Shown here: one piece after another, positions 16,922 through 24,852 of the stretch
Layout of the letters: every line of letters starts with the position of its first letter
How positions within the stretch are numbered: position 1 is the stretch's first letter
NCBI GenBank assembly: GCA_030740295.1
Contig: JASLXP010000300.1
Location: 1 to 34,015, forward strand
Direction: 5' to 3'
From: Planctomycetota bacterium
GTDB taxonomy: Bacteria; Planctomycetota; PUPC01; JACPCR01
DNA length: 34,015 nt
The notes under the pieces: generated by a model
Databases searched by the model: none
What the model was told of the DNA's origin: nothing
The model's input: only the letters and a program-made list of their open reading frames with translations
Translations under genes and position numbers: made by a program

Positions 16922-18586
16922 CTACCGATAGGTTCGCAGATGCTCGATGAGATCCTTCAGGATGGTATCCGAGCCCGCGGGCTGGTTGGTCAGGCGCAAA
17001 TAGAACACTCCCGTTGCTACCTGAACTGTGACGACATCCGGCCCGGTGGTGGCGGCGTTCCCGTGTAGCGTCCCATCAGCCTTGCCGGCCGTCTCTTTTT
17101 TGCCACTCGGCTCTCCTTTGTCCGCGTCAACTAAGGACCGACGTTTGGCGATGGTTTCGTTTGGTATGAAGGAAACCGACACAACAAACATAGGCCCTGT
17201 TGCCACCTTCTTCTTCATTTCTGTTTCTTCCTTTGCCTTGGCGGCGGGCGCCAAGACATTGGAGGCCGTCGGCGAGAGAAGAAAAGAGAGAGTCAATCTG
17301 CCATCCCTGGTAGTCCTGCGAGCATTCGGAAATCGCTTCTGAATGAAGGAAGGAAAGTGAGTCTGAGCCACGGTTTCTTCACGGTGGGCTGAGGCCGTCG
17401 TTTTTGGCGCGCCCGGTTTCGTGGCAACTTTAGTACGAATCATGGAATTCGTCCGAGCCCTTTCCTTCAGCATCTCTTGTGTTCTGGCTGCATAAGACTT
17501 TCCCTTCGATTTCTTCTCGACCACGGTACTCTCTTCAACCACTATGCTCTCTTCTTCTGGTTTTTCGAGTTCCTGATCTCCCTCGAGTTCTTTCTCGGCC
17601 TCTGGCTTCGCCAGTCTGGCAGTTCTTTTCATGCCTCTTGCCCTGACCATCTTTTCACGTAATTCCTGGGCTTGCTGAAAGACGGCATCATCGGCGGGTG
17701 CAATTTCCGGTTGCGGCTCGATCGGAGCAGGCGCCGGCCGCACTGATTTGATGACATTGATTTCAGCGGACGCGGTGACGGAAATCTGGTCCTTGGCATC
17801 CTTGATGGAATCGGCGGTGAGGGGCTTAGCTGCTTTCTTTGGCAGATCTGCCTTTAACAGGTCTAACGCGTTAACATCAGTTTCAGCTTTGTCCGGACGC
17901 GGAGGCTCTCCGCCGGCAACTTTATCGGCCAGTTTGTCTGCTTCGGCTACGAAACGACCAGATAGAGCTTTACTCCGGTCCACCCCGATAGCCGGTGGTC
18001 CTCCTGGCGATACCGCTTGCCCTTCTCTGGTGAACTCAACCGGAGCGAGAGCCCCCTCTGCAGGGCCTGCTGCGTCTTCAGATTCTTCAATGGCAGACTC
18101 GTCCGCCAGTTCGCCCTCGGCCTGTCCGTTGAGGCCAGTAGTGGCGGGCCCGATATTCGTTTTCGATTCTTCAGGCGCGGCCATCTCGGCCTTCTTCATG
18201 GCCACTGACTGCGGAGTCTTTTCTGGAGCTTTCGGAGCCATGAACGGCCGAACGATCAGCACCAGGAGGGCCGCGGCTGCGAGTGGGATCAAGAATCTCA
18301 CGATGCCTGAAGAAGGCGCAGGCTCAGAGGCTTGCGATGCCTCGACCGCCCGCGGGCCAGGGGAGGCCGCGGTGATACGAGCCATCACGGAATCCGCGAG
18401 ATCCGCGGGCGCGGTGGCTTCGCTTTCAAGTGCGCTCTCCGGCAGACCGGCCTGGACGAGCAAGGCCACTGTGCTGCATTGAGCGCAGGAACGGATGTGG
18501 GTTTCTTCGTCCGCGGACAAGTCCGGCAGTGCGCCGGTCTCGATGGCGGTTTCGACTTTACATTGGACGGATTGACAGTCCATCAC
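16922..18586 (-). CDS. Membrane anti-sigma factor-like protein with zinc-finger motif
   Basis: Residues 1-40 carry a cysteine/histidine pattern ending in H30-x3-C34-x2-C37, the HxxxCxxC signature of zinc-binding anti-sigma domains. One hydrophobic helix at about 95-113 follows, then about 440 residues outside the membrane. Most of that is low-complexity Ala/Glu/Lys/Pro sequence, with a more structured C-terminal segment of roughly 130 residues. The gene starts 29 bp inside the end of the ECF sigma gene, the usual arrangement for a sigma/anti-sigma pair. The start is either GTG 18586, which sits better behind GGAGAG, or ATG 18583. The expected role is to hold the sigma factor at the membrane until an envelope signal releases it. 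The outer part is far longer than in typical zinc-finger anti-sigma factors and may be the sensor. Confidence 0.75.
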   Translation of the reverse strand: MMDCQSVQCKVETAIETGALPDLSADEETHIRSCAQCSTVALLVQAGLPESALESEATAPADLADSVMARITAASPGPRAVEASQASEPAPSSGIVRFLIPLAAAALLVLIVRPFMAPKAPEKTPQSVAMKKAEMAAPEESKTNIGPATTGLNGQAEGELADESAIEESEDAAGPAEGALAPVEFTREGQAVSPGGPPAIGVDRSKALSGRFVAEADKLADKVAGGEPPRPDKAETDVNALDLLKADLPKKAAKPLTADSIKDAKDQISVTASAEINVIKSVRPAPAPIEPQPEIAPADDAVFQQAQELREKMVRARGMKRTARLAKPEAEKELEGDQELEKPEEESIVVEESTVVEKKSKGKSYAARTQEMLKERARTNSMIRTKVATKPGAPKTTASAHREETVAQTHFPSFIQKRFPNARRTTRDGRLTLSFLLSPTASNVLAPAAKAKEETEMKKKVATGPMFVVSVSFIPNETIAKRRSLVDADKGEPSGKKETAGKADGTLHGNAATTGPDVVTVQVATGVFYLRLTNQPAGSDTILKDLIEHLRTYR

Positions 18587-19169
18587 AGATTAACTCTCCG
18601 TTAGAGTGGAGCTCTTCAAGCATGGGGCGCAGTGACTCCCTGGCCCTGAAGAGCCGAACTTTGGTTGTATTCTCCTTAAGCCCGAGTGTTTCAGATATCT
18701 GGGCTACAGTGAGACCTTCGAAATACCTGAGGAGCAGGATTTCCCTGGCGTCTTCGCTGATGTTTTCCAGGGTGTCGACGACGATTTGCTTGATCGTTTT
18801 CAGCTGCATCTCCTGCTCGACGGTGGAAATTCGCGGCTGGCTGCTTGATACGCCTACATCAAACCCGTGCTCCCTCAGGGTGTCGAGAGATTTGGGATTA
18901 CCGTTTCGAGCACGAAGCCAATCCATGCACAGGTTCAGGCTTATCTGGCGCAGCCAGCCGTAAAAAAAGGCCGGGTCTTTCAAGCTCTGCAGTTTCTTGA
19001 AGGCCCGGAAAAATGCTTCTTGCGAAATATCAGTAGCGGTCTCGATGTTGCCGGTATAGTGCATGGCAATCCGGAACACGGAGTCCTGGTGGCGTTCCAT
19101 GAGATCTCGGAACAAATCGGTCTCGCCCGTGAGGACAAGACCTACTAACTCGGCATCGGTTCGAGCCAT
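18558..19169 (-). CDS. ECF-type RNA polymerase sigma-70 factor
   Basis: The 203-residue protein has sigma region 2 at about 20-88 (DISQEAFFRAFKKL, the FYGWLRQI strand and LCMDWLRAR). Region 4 at about 128-184 holds a helix-turn-helix built on LTVAQISETLGL. Regions 1 and 3 are absent, as expected for the extracytoplasmic-function group. A GGGAG lies about four bases before the ATG. The gene opens a minus-strand run of sigma, anti-sigma and macroglobulin. A candidate ECF-class promoter at 19252-19274 could make it autoregulated. Its most likely targets in the window are its own operon and the macroglobulin, but no second copy of the promoter motif was found before the macroglobulin. Confidence 0.93.
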   Translation of the reverse strand: MARTDAELVGLVLTGETDLFRDLMERHQDSVFRIAMHYTGNIETATDISQEAFFRAFKKLQSLKDPAFFYGWLRQISLNLCMDWLRARNGNPKSLDTLREHGFDVGVSSSQPRISTVEQEMQLKTIKQIVVDTLENISEDAREILLLRYFEGLTVAQISETLGLKENTTKVRLFRARESLRPMLEELHSNGELICDGLSIRPM

Positions 19170-19251
19170 AGTTCTCCCAAATCTATCCGGCCGATGCGGC
19201 GGTCAACCCGACGCCTCCGACCAGCTATATCGAACACCCTGATGTGTTTAA

Positions 19252-19274
19252 GACGAGGGCGGGTGGAGAAAGTT
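19252..19274 (-). promoter_or_regulatory. Candidate ECF-sigma promoter (AAC-N16-CGTC)
   Basis: On the minus strand AAC (19274-19272) is followed after exactly 16 bases by CGTC (19255-19252). This matches the common ECF promoter layout of an AAC-containing -35 element and a CGTC -10 element. It would start transcription about 75 bases before the sigma-factor ATG. Autoregulation is usual for such factors. The motif is short, so chance occurrence is a real alternative. Confidence 0.4.
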
Positions 19275-19290
19275 ACACGGTTATTCTAGC

Positions 19291-19457
19291 GAATGGATGG
19301 AAGAATGGTGTGGAGGAGGTGAATGGTGAATGGTGAATGGTGTGGAGGAGGTGAATGGTGATTGGTGAATCGTGAATGGTGAATGGAGGGGAGGAGGTGA
19401 ATGGTGAATCGTGAATGGAGTGGAGGACGTGAATGGTGAATGGAGTGGGGTAATGGA
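19291..19457. repeat. Two-level tandem repeat: GTGAATG heptamers with 11-mer dividers
   Basis: Blocks of the heptamer GTGAATG (and the variants GTGATTG and GTGAATC) occur as 3, 5, 3 and 2 units. They are separated by related 11-mers of the type GTGTGGAGGAG, GAGGGGAGGAG and GAGTGGAGGAC. On the minus strand, which is the sense strand of the flanking genes, the array is C-rich and almost G-free. It lies upstream of the sigma-factor promoter and downstream of the propeller gene. The open frames that cross it are products of the repeat, not genes. The remainder of the gap (19458-19574) shows nothing else. Confidence 0.85.
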
Positions 19458-19574
19458 GCCTTTCTGGCGCTGTCTCGGCAATTCCGATTAAGAGCTCAGG
19501 TCCAGACATCGGGCTCGCAGCATTGGAGTGATGGGTGGCGAGGGCTATGAATAAGACTGGGCAGCGACCGCTGG

Positions 19575-22500
19575 CTACGGGCGCTTTTCCGTCGCGGATA
19601 CCTTTGTAGTCGCCGCCGCCGAGATGGCAGACATATGCGCGCTGAGACTCTTGAACGTGACCGCTTCCGTCAGGCGCAAGGTGAAACGCGCGGGGAACGC
19701 GTTCATGTAGGATTTGAGGCCATCGCGGCCGAATCCGAAGACGGTCATTTGGCGTTTCATGGGCCAGAAAGAATCAATGGCGGTGTCATCCTGATGGTTA
19801 GCGAGGAAAAGGCCACGGCCGAGGTTCTTGTCCACGAAACAGACCCACTCTGCGCCGGGCAGGTCGCCCTTCCAGGCTTGATAGATGGAGGTGGCCTCGC
19901 CGCTTGATCGAATGCAGAGATCTTCTTCGCCGAGTTTACCGCCGGGCGTGCCCTCGTAGAGCAGCCAGTAAGGATGGTTTCCTTTGAGCACCGTGAGTTC
20001 GGCGAACGTGGGATAAATATTCCACGAACAGGCCCACTTGCCGTCTCTTGACTCAGAGTGGATGGAAACACGGAGCGGGCCGCGGCTCAGAATCTTCGTC
20101 TTGCAGTCTTTGCCGCCGGGATGAAAGAGGCCCTCCGGATAGGGCAGATTGGGAATCCCTCTATAACTGCCAGCCGAACCGCCTGTCGGCCGATAACTGA
20201 TCCAGTCGCGGCCGTCTTTGTCAATGATGCTGCTGAAGCTGCCGCCCTTCAAGCTGTAGTAATAGGTGGCGACTCCAGTGGCGATCTTGATGACATCTTC
20301 ATTCTGGTGCTGCAATCCCTCGGTCACTGACACAAGTGTAGACGCCGCGGGCAGGTGAAGCCCTGCGTCGATATTGTCGAAGTAAAGGTGGAAGTCTCTG
20401 CTCTTCACCGAACCAGTCCGTTGAAGCCAAAGGACCAGATCGTCTGTGCCTTTTTCACCGATGTTCAGTTGATAGGAAATCCTTCGAGTCGCACGGTTGC
20501 TCGTGACCTCGACGATCCGCACGGAATTCGGATCGAATGCGCCTTCGCCGCCCCCCTGTTTGAAGAGCCCTTCAACGTCCACCTTCGCGGCGAATACCTC
20601 CAGCCCGGAAATGTTTTCGACTCGCATCAGTGCGCGGTAGCGGCAATCCGGAATGAGCCACCCGGTGCGCTTATTTTGAATCTGCGCGACTTCGATCACT
20701 GTCTTTATTTCGACCTCTTTCTTTGCGGGCTGCGGCGGCTCATCAACGATTCTCTCGGGTTCGGGCTCAACAGGTTGGGCTTCGGGTTTCGCCAGACCAG
20801 ATGCCTTTTTCAATTCGTCGGGCAATTCCAGATCCTGGGACAGAAGGAATCTTGCGAATGCCTCTCTTGCGGCAACAAACCTGCTGTTAATGGCGACGTG
20901 ATGAATCTCGCCCTTCCATGCGCGGTCGTCCTTCCATTCGTTTCCGAGGACGACCTGGTGTTCATCCCAGTTGCTGAAATCGCCATCGAATTGCCTGACG
21001 CCCTGGGCCTTGCCGTTGATGTAGCAATCAAGCTGGCCGGGCCGATAGCTGACGATCAGATGTGTCGGCTTGCCTTTCTGAATGGGCCCGAGGGTGACCT
21101 CCGGATTCATGCCGTTCTCGCCGGTGCGAGTGGTGCGTAGCCGGAGAATCAGATCATCGTTTGTCTGGCAGACCGAAAAATTGCGCTTGTACGCATCGAA
21201 CGAAAACGAGACGATTCGGGCGGGGCCCTTTTGGGAAAGGTCGTCAGTTCGAAGAACTACTTCAACGGTGAGCTCGTTTGTCTTGCGGCATGCGTCGAGG
21301 AGTGTGCGGTTAAGGCCTTTCACCAGCGTGCGGCCTCCGCTGAGCATGAGGGCGTGGTCTCCCAGCTTGGCGCCGCCCTGCAAAGAGAGCCGCTGCGCAT
21401 TTTTCGAATCATCAACATCGGCCCATGAGAAGACGAGCTCCTTGTCCGAGCCAGGCCAGGCGTCGGACAACTCGACGTGTTCGATGGGAGGCCGTTCCGG
21501 ATCGCTCGCCAAAGGCTTGGGGGGGGGCGAGACTTTCTTATGGGTCCTGGTGACCAGCTCAGGGGCCGAGCTGACGTACTTTGCATTCACTCCAACGCAG
21601 ACCATGTTGCCGGCTTCGTCGCGGCAGTATATTCGGCCGTTCGACAGAACCGGCATGGTCCAACATTTCCGATCGAGCAATTGAACGCTCTGGATTTCTT
21701 TGTAACCGGCGGAGCTGACGCTGGCGATGATGAGCTTGCCGTACTCGCTCAGAATGATGAACTTCCCGTCGGCAACCATGAGCGCGCCTTTGCCCATTCC
21801 CCCCTGCTTCCAGATTTCTCTACCGGTATCGAATTCGATGCATTTCAGAAACTGTGTTCGGGCACGGCTGGTGTAGCCGCCGTGAAAACCGTAAAGGTAA
21901 TCGCCGACGCGCACACACGCGTTGTAATGATTGACGATCACTTTGCTGCGCCAGACAGTCTTTACGCTGCGATCGTTGAACTCATAAACCGCGCAGCCGG
22001 GGCCGTAGCCCGATGAGATAAAGACACGATTGCCTTTGAAAATAGGTGTCCCCACCGAGACCTGGTATTCAGGATCCCAAGGGGTCCGCCAGAGAATCTC
22101 ACCGTTATCCGGATTCATCCCGAGCAGTGCAGTGCCGGCGAACATGGCCATGCGACGCGCGCCGTTCTCATGATAGAGAATGGGTGACGAGTAACCGAGT
22201 TTTTCTTTGCCGGAACGCCAAATCTCCTTGCCGCTCGTTTTGTTCAGCGCGATGACGGACGCGCTGCGGCCACCGACTTCCAGGATCAGTTTTTCATCCA
22301 CGATAAGCGGGTGGCAGGACATGCCGTGACGATGGCTCTTGAGGCCGTATTCACGGTGCAGGTCTTTGCTCCACTTCACGCTTCCGTCTTCCGCGCTGAG
22401 GCAGTAGAGGTTGCCTTCACGACTCAATGTGTAAACGCGATCACCATCGGGAATGGGCGCCATTCGCGTCCCTTCAAAATGTCCGCGCCGGCACGGATAA

Positions 22501-22790
22501 GAGTGCTTCCAGATCTCTTCTCCGGTTTCCGGATTCAGGCAATAGACAAAATCTGTTTCCCGGCGATTGATGCGGTGGTTGCCCATTGTGAACAGCTTGT
22601 CGCCCACGATGGTTGCGGCCGAGTAGCCGTTGCCAAGATCCTTGCGCCAGAGGATCGGTGGACCCTGCGCCGGCCACGGCGCGATCCAGCCGGTCTCGGT
22701 CGAGATGCCGTCACGATTGGGCCCACGCCAATCACCGGCAGAGCAAAACGAAAAACAGACCAGACTTGAGAGGGACAGACGTAGAAACAT
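19575..22790 (-). CDS. Exported PQQ-like beta-propeller / LamG-type fusion protein
   Basis: The 1071-residue protein has a signal peptide (residues 1-18). A PQQ-like eight-bladed propeller of about 410 residues follows, with repeated blade motifs of the G-x-x-(L/V)-W type, for example GEEIWKH, GSVKWSK, GKEIWRS, GEILWRT and GREIWKQ. Residues about 490-650 form a LamG/concanavalin-like sandwich. A proline/glutamate linker (about 667-695) leads to a 370-residue C-terminal region. That region's GGSFSSIIDKDG segment suggests a galactose-mutarotase-like sandwich, which is inference. Such modular propeller proteins are abundant in planctomycetes and Verrucomicrobia, usually without proven enzyme activity. 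The start is ATG 22790, where GAGGA lies four bases upstream and the signal peptide begins; the frame is open to 22859. A role in binding extracellular glycans is plausible. Confidence 0.8.
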   Translation of the reverse strand: MFLRLSLSSLVCFSFCSAGDWRGPNRDGISTETGWIAPWPAQGPPILWRKDLGNGYSAATIVGDKLFTMGNHRINRRETDFVYCLNPETGEEIWKHSYPCRRGHFEGTRMAPIPDGDRVYTLSREGNLYCLSAEDGSVKWSKDLHREYGLKSHRHGMSCHPLIVDEKLILEVGGRSASVIALNKTSGKEIWRSGKEKLGYSSPILYHENGARRMAMFAGTALLGMNPDNGEILWRTPWDPEYQVSVGTPIFKGNRVFISSGYGPGCAVYEFNDRSVKTVWRSKVIVNHYNACVRVGDYLYGFHGGYTSRARTQFLKCIEFDTGREIWKQGGMGKGALMVADGKFIILSEYGKLIIASVSSAGYKEIQSVQLLDRKCWTMPVLSNGRIYCRDEAGNMVCVGVNAKYVSSAPELVTRTHKKVSPPPKPLASDPERPPIEHVELSDAWPGSDKELVFSWADVDDSKNAQRLSLQGGAKLGDHALMLSGGRTLVKGLNRTLLDACRKTNELTVEVVLRTDDLSQKGPARIVSFSFDAYKRNFSVCQTNDDLILRLRTTRTGENGMNPEVTLGPIQKGKPTHLIVSYRPGQLDCYINGKAQGVRQFDGDFSNWDEHQVVLGNEWKDDRAWKGEIHHVAINSRFVAAREAFARFLLSQDLELPDELKKASGLAKPEAQPVEPEPERIVDEPPQPAKKEVEIKTVIEVAQIQNKRTGWLIPDCRYRALMRVENISGLEVFAAKVDVEGLFKQGGGEGAFDPNSVRIVEVTSNRATRRISYQLNIGEKGTDDLVLWLQRTGSVKSRDFHLYFDNIDAGLHLPAASTLVSVTEGLQHQNEDVIKIATGVATYYYSLKGGSFSSIIDKDGRDWISYRPTGGSAGSYRGIPNLPYPEGLFHPGGKDCKTKILSRGPLRVSIHSESRDGKWACSWNIYPTFAELTVLKGNHPYWLLYEGTPGGKLGEEDLCIRSSGEATSIYQAWKGDLPGAEWVCFVDKNLGRGLFLANHQDDTAIDSFWPMKRQMTVFGFGRDGLKSYMNAFPARFTLRLTEAVTFKSLSAHMSAISAAATTKVSATEKRP

Positions 22791-22794
22791 GATG

Positions 22795-22799
22795 TCCTC
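22795..22799 (-). promoter_or_regulatory. Shine-Dalgarno fixing the start at 22790
   Basis: The minus strand reads GAGGA four bases before the ATG, and the protein then begins directly with a signal peptide. The upstream in-frame start at 22859 would add 23 residues that do not look like an export signal. Confidence 0.6.
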
Positions 22800-22921
22800 G
22801 ATAACCGTTGTCGGCTGTGTATCAACCAATTGAGCATCTTCCCTGTGGGGCGACCCCACTGCACGGAGCTTATCTTCCCGGCTCAGGATGCCCGGTCACG
22901 GATTGTAAAGAAATGTCTGGA

Positions 22922-23183
22922 CTATGATACGACTGGCTCGCCAAGTACCGACCCCGACCACTCTTCAGGGTTGCAGACCGGGTGGCCTTTGCCGACCAGG
23001 GGTTCTCCATCTTCGACCTCAAAATTGGAATTCCGGTTGTGAGTCGTCCCCTCCGTTAAGCTCAAGCTCGATCATTCGATCCAGGCCGGCGCGAAGCTCT
23101 TCGACATCTTCAGGCTCTATGACTTTGCCGTAGGCGAGATAACCGTTTTCGTCGAAATATTGGATCTGTTCGGTCGTGACCAT
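22922..23183 (-). pseudogene. Phytanoyl-CoA dioxygenase (PhyH) family remnant
   Basis: The ATG at 23183 opens a 54-residue frame that matches the N-terminus of PhyH-type iron/2-oxoglutarate dioxygenases: a TEQIQYFDENGYL segment, then a VIEPEDVEELRAGLDR helix. The frame stops at 23019-23021. Removing one T from the four-T run (A at 23021-23024 on the plus strand) restores a reading frame for about 31 more residues, to a TAG at 22922-22924. The iron-binding HxD...H residues and the whole catalytic core are missing. The remnant is therefore both frameshifted and truncated. It lies between the nuclease and propeller genes, all on the minus strand. The flanks (22791-22921 and 23184-23269) hold nothing else except a short CCGGT/ACCGG hairpin near 23223. 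Confidence 0.65.
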
Positions 23184-23269
23184 TTCTTATATTCAGTGGT
23201 GCATGTGGTAATAACGAAATCGCCGGTTTTTCACCGGCAGCGATCTAAGGCCGCTCACTCCAGTTCCAA

Positions 23270-24544
23270 TCACCTCGGTTCTACAAATATTTCCACGCAT
23301 CGCTCTTCCGCTTCTGCCAGCAGGGCCAGCAACTGTTCTTCATCCAATTCCGTGAGGTTACGACCGGCCCGGGAGTGGTCATAAATGCTCGATAGGCTCT
23401 CCATCAGTTCTTCACGTTTTGCAGGTGACTTGCGCATCTCTTCAACGAGCTTGAGCAGGTCGCCGAGAAAATCTTCGCTCTGGCGCCGAGCCGCGACATC
23501 CACATCAGGGCTCGTCTGCACTTCCAGCCGCTCCAGCCAGACGAACGGCTCCCTGTTCGTTCCGGTATCCCGAAAATTCAGAGCCAGATCCTCTTGCGCG
23601 TTGGGCCTGGAAAGCGACCGATGAAGGGGCCCATAGCCTTCGAGACGGATGCGGGCAACGACGGGCCGTCCCTCCGCGGCTGCGATAAGCGACTCCTGCA
23701 GTTGTTCCAGTTTTTCGAGCAACTCTTCCGTGGTATCGAGGCCGGTGATACTTACAGATTCGGTGAGCCACCGGACCGCATCCACCTGAACAGATTCAGG
23801 TTCTTCCGGCAGATGGCCCTCTTCATCCACTCGCACGTGCAGAACGCTCCGGGGGCCTTTCTCCTGCATATGCCGGCCCTGGGTGTTGCCCGAATGTGCG
23901 ATGAATGGCCTCTCCCGGGAATGAACCTGCAGCTCGTGAATGTGTCCGAGTGCCCAGTAATCCAGATTGGCTTTTGCGAGTTGGCTGGCGGCGCGGGGCG
24001 CATATTCGTCATGCCACGGGTTCGCACCCATGTGGCAGTGAAAAAGACCGATCTGATATTTCTCGTCGCCCTCCCGTTGAAACCCCAATCCAAATCTTTT
24101 CCCAATCCGGCGCGTGGGATAGCTGATACCGTGAATCCGAGCGATGGCCTCGCCTTCCTTTTCATGAACGACGGAACGGATCACCGGGCCGAACACATGC
24201 ACGCCGTCCGGCATTCGAATGGTATCCAGCCAGCCATCGAGTGGGTCGTGGTTGCCATGAATCACGTAACTGCGAATGCCGGCATCGCTGAGCCGTTTCA
24301 ATCCGTCCCGGAATCGGATCTGTGCGCGCAGGCTTCGTTGTGACGAGTCGTACACATCCCCCGCCACCAGCAGGAAATCGACACTCCTCTGAAAGCACAG
24401 GTCGATGACGTTTTCGAACGCCTTGAACGTCGCTTCCTTCAGCTCACCATGAATGCGGCTGTGCTGGTCCGGCAAACGGGAGAGCCCGGCGAAGGGCGTG
24501 TCCAGATGAAAATCAGCCGCGTGGATGAAAGAAAAAGGGAGCAT
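23270..24544 (-). CDS. YhaO/SbcD-like metallophosphoesterase (DNA repair exonuclease type)
   Basis: The 424-residue protein carries the metallophosphoesterase motifs in order: D11-x-H13, GD63VYD, GNHD (98-100), then FHCHMG and GHIHELQ near residues 165-205. This is the two-metal nuclease core of the Mre11/SbcD/YhaO group. The C-terminal ~170 residues act in the family as capping and partner-binding region. Such proteins normally work with an SMC-like ATPase (SbcC or YhaN) encoded next door. Here the downstream neighbour is the PhyH remnant, and no ATPase is present. The ATG at 24544 has no Shine-Dalgarno sequence; CACTCC-type octamers end 17 bases before it. The name YhaO rests on overall similarity and length. 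Confidence 0.85.
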   Translation of the reverse strand: MLPFSFIHAADFHLDTPFAGLSRLPDQHSRIHGELKEATFKAFENVIDLCFQRSVDFLLVAGDVYDSSQRSLRAQIRFRDGLKRLSDAGIRSYVIHGNHDPLDGWLDTIRMPDGVHVFGPVIRSVVHEKEGEAIARIHGISYPTRRIGKRFGLGFQREGDEKYQIGLFHCHMGANPWHDEYAPRAASQLAKANLDYWALGHIHELQVHSRERPFIAHSGNTQGRHMQEKGPRSVLHVRVDEEGHLPEEPESVQVDAVRWLTESVSITGLDTTEELLEKLEQLQESLIAAAEGRPVVARIRLEGYGPLHRSLSRPNAQEDLALNFRDTGTNREPFVWLERLEVQTSPDVDVAARRQSEDFLGDLLKLVEEMRKSPAKREELMESLSSIYDHSRAGRNLTELDEEQLLALLAEAEERCVEIFVEPR

Positions 24545-24561
24545 GGTCGGATAAGAGAGAT

Positions 24562-24585
24562 GGAGTGGTGGAATGGTGGAGTGAT
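24562..24585 (-). repeat. CACTCC-type octamer repeat (3 units) before the YhaO-like start
   Basis: On the minus strand the units read ATCACTCC, ACCATTCC and ACCACTCC, and end 17 bases before the ATG. They are variants of the octamer at 26523-26594 and 16656-16671. The rest of the divergent gap up to 24743 is AT-rich and shows nothing else clear. Confidence 0.6.
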
Positions 24586-24743
24586 GCGAGTCTTAGAGGA
24601 TTCGCTTCTCTCCTAATCGTTATCTTAGTCTTTCTCATAATCGAATTCTGAAGTTTCAGCCCTTTATTTCTACAAGGAAGAACTTTCTACGGCAGTCGCT
24701 TGGTCTGCTGAATGGCCACCTGAACAGCCCTCCCTCGCAGCCA

Positions 24744-24771
24744 TTGCCCATCCCGGGCTGGCCGCTATAAT
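24744..24771 (+). promoter_or_regulatory. Candidate housekeeping promoter (TTGCCC-N16-TATAAT)
   Basis: A perfect TATAAT at 24766-24771 follows TTGCCC (24744-24749) after 16 bases. It lies about 80 bases upstream of the TIGR04073-type gene on the same strand. In the leader, a seven-codon frame (ATG 24785 to TGA 24808) follows and could be a leader peptide or chance. Confidence 0.45.
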
Positions 24772-24840
24772 TCCGCCGTTGAATATGTCTCAGATGAAGG
24801 AGATTTGAGCCTGTTAACGTATAGAGTTGGCCCACCCTAC

Positions 24841-24846
24841 AGAGGA
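24841..24846 (+). promoter_or_regulatory. Shine-Dalgarno supporting a TTG start at 24853
   Basis: AGAGGA lies six bases before the TTG at 24853. The alternative TTG at 24805 has AAGGAG, but only two bases away, and would add 16 residues before the signal peptide. Confidence 0.5.
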
Positions 24847-24852
24847 TCTCTC

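Noticed and set aside
19273..19509. Small minus-strand open frames across the GTGAATG array
   Set aside because: They are translated simple repeats (Phe-Thr-Ile-His periodicity) without start context. Two frames are open only because the repeat lacks stops.
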